Below are positions 6,117-6,239 of a stretch of DNA of 6,239 bases, one piece after another (the stretch's first letter is position 1; each line of letters begins with the position of its first letter). The position numbers and the translations under genes were made by a program. Under the pieces are notes generated by a model. It was not told the DNA's origin. It worked only from the letters and a program-made list of their open reading frames with translations, and made no database searches. Source of the stretch: JBJKPP01 sp046706145 (GTDB taxonomy: Bacteria > Bacteroidota > Ignavibacteria > Ignavibacteriales > Ignavibacteriaceae); the NCBI GenBank assembly GCA_046706145.1, contig JBJKPP010000176.1:1-6239 (forward strand). The letters run 5' to 3'.

Positions 6117-6172
6117 AGCAACCCGCCAGGAATAACATTATTTACAGCTTCATAAGGCGGGCACAGCTTGCT
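6117..6172 (-). terminator. GC-rich stem-loop after the edge gene, possible terminator
   Basis: CCCGCC (6122-6127) pairs with GGCGGG (6156-6161), and the outer AGCAA (6117-6121) pairs with TTGCT (6168-6172) across a 6-nt bulge. An alternative outer pairing is AAGC/GCTT. Inside the 28-nt loop a second small hairpin, AATAA-CA-TTATT (6131-6142), can form. It starts 7 nt after the stop of the minus-strand gene at the window edge, fitting a terminator, but no good U-tract follows. It could also be a dispersed palindromic element or a structured RNA. Confidence 0.4.
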
Positions 6173-6178
6173 AAGAAG

Positions 6179-6239
6179 TTATATATTGGTTTGTCGTCTC
6201 TCTATATTTTCTATGGCCATCTGAGCCGCTTCAATCAAT
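6179..6239 (-). CDS. C-terminal end of a minus-strand gene (runs off the window)
   Basis: Only the last 19 codons are present, in frame from the window edge to TAA at 6179. They read LIEAAQMAIENIERRQTNI, an amphipathic, probably helical tail with ordinary codon use for this genome. The stem-loop at 6117-6172 lies just downstream, where a terminator would be expected, which supports a real gene end. Too little is present to name a family. It is on the same strand as the T9SS gene but 357 bp upstream of it, so co-transcription is unlikely. Confidence 0.5.
   Translation of the reverse strand, partial: LIEAAQMAIENIERRQTNI

Noticed and set aside
6117..6172. Integron attC site
   Set aside because: The stem-loop is of the right general size, but the required RYYYAAC and GTTRRRY core ends are absent and no integrase or cassette array is visible.
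1..6239. tRNA, rRNA, CRISPR array or insertion sequence
   Set aside because: I looked on both strands and saw no T-loop GTTCRA cloverleaf, no rRNA segment, no regularly spaced repeats and no transposase-like ORF with terminal inverted repeats.

Overview
The window is AT-rich and looks like part of a chromosome from Ignavibacteria or a close relative in the Bacteroidota/Chlorobi group. The main evidence is the C-terminal type IX secretion (T9SS) sorting domain of the 519-residue protein at 4263-5822. Its NYPNPFNPSTTIKYSL block, followed by IYDILGREVATL and LASGIYIYSL, is the form typical of that lineage. The assignment is inferred from sequence style and was not checked against a database.

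Layout. Positions 1-321 (-) hold the N-terminal 107 residues of a ROK-family sugar kinase whose rest lies outside the window. Positions 434-1384 (-) hold a second, complete ROK paralogue that is clearly related to the first but has lost nearly every catalytic and zinc-binding signature. A 303-bp divergent region (1385-1687) follows, with candidate promoters in both directions, a perfect 12-bp-arm inverted repeat lying over the candidate promoter of the next gene, an A/T palindrome and a 17-codon ORF with a strong Shine-Dalgarno. Positions 1688-3475 (+) encode an exported family 9 glycoside hydrolase (endoglucanase type). A 309-bp quiet region follows. Positions 3785-4152 (+) hold a small unrecognised gene that seems to be split by a frameshift. 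A strong bidirectional hairpin at 4223-4253 separates it from the convergent T9SS-exported repeat protein at 4263-5822 (-). The last 417 bp hold a mostly empty upstream region, a GC-rich stem-loop and the last 19 codons of another minus-strand gene.

How the genes may work together (inference). The GH9 enzyme would cut beta-glucan or cello-oligosaccharides in the periplasm or outside the cell. The intact ROK protein could phosphorylate the sugar released. The degenerate ROK paralogue, transcribed away from the GH9 promoter, could bind sugar or act as a regulatory partner without catalysis. The T9SS protein is a surface or secreted protein built from twelve 29-residue Trp/Tyr-rich units and has no demonstrated link to the glucan genes.

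The most interesting items are the ROK pseudokinase paired with an intact paralogue, the dyad over the GH9 promoter, the frameshifted small gene, and the 12-unit repeat protein.
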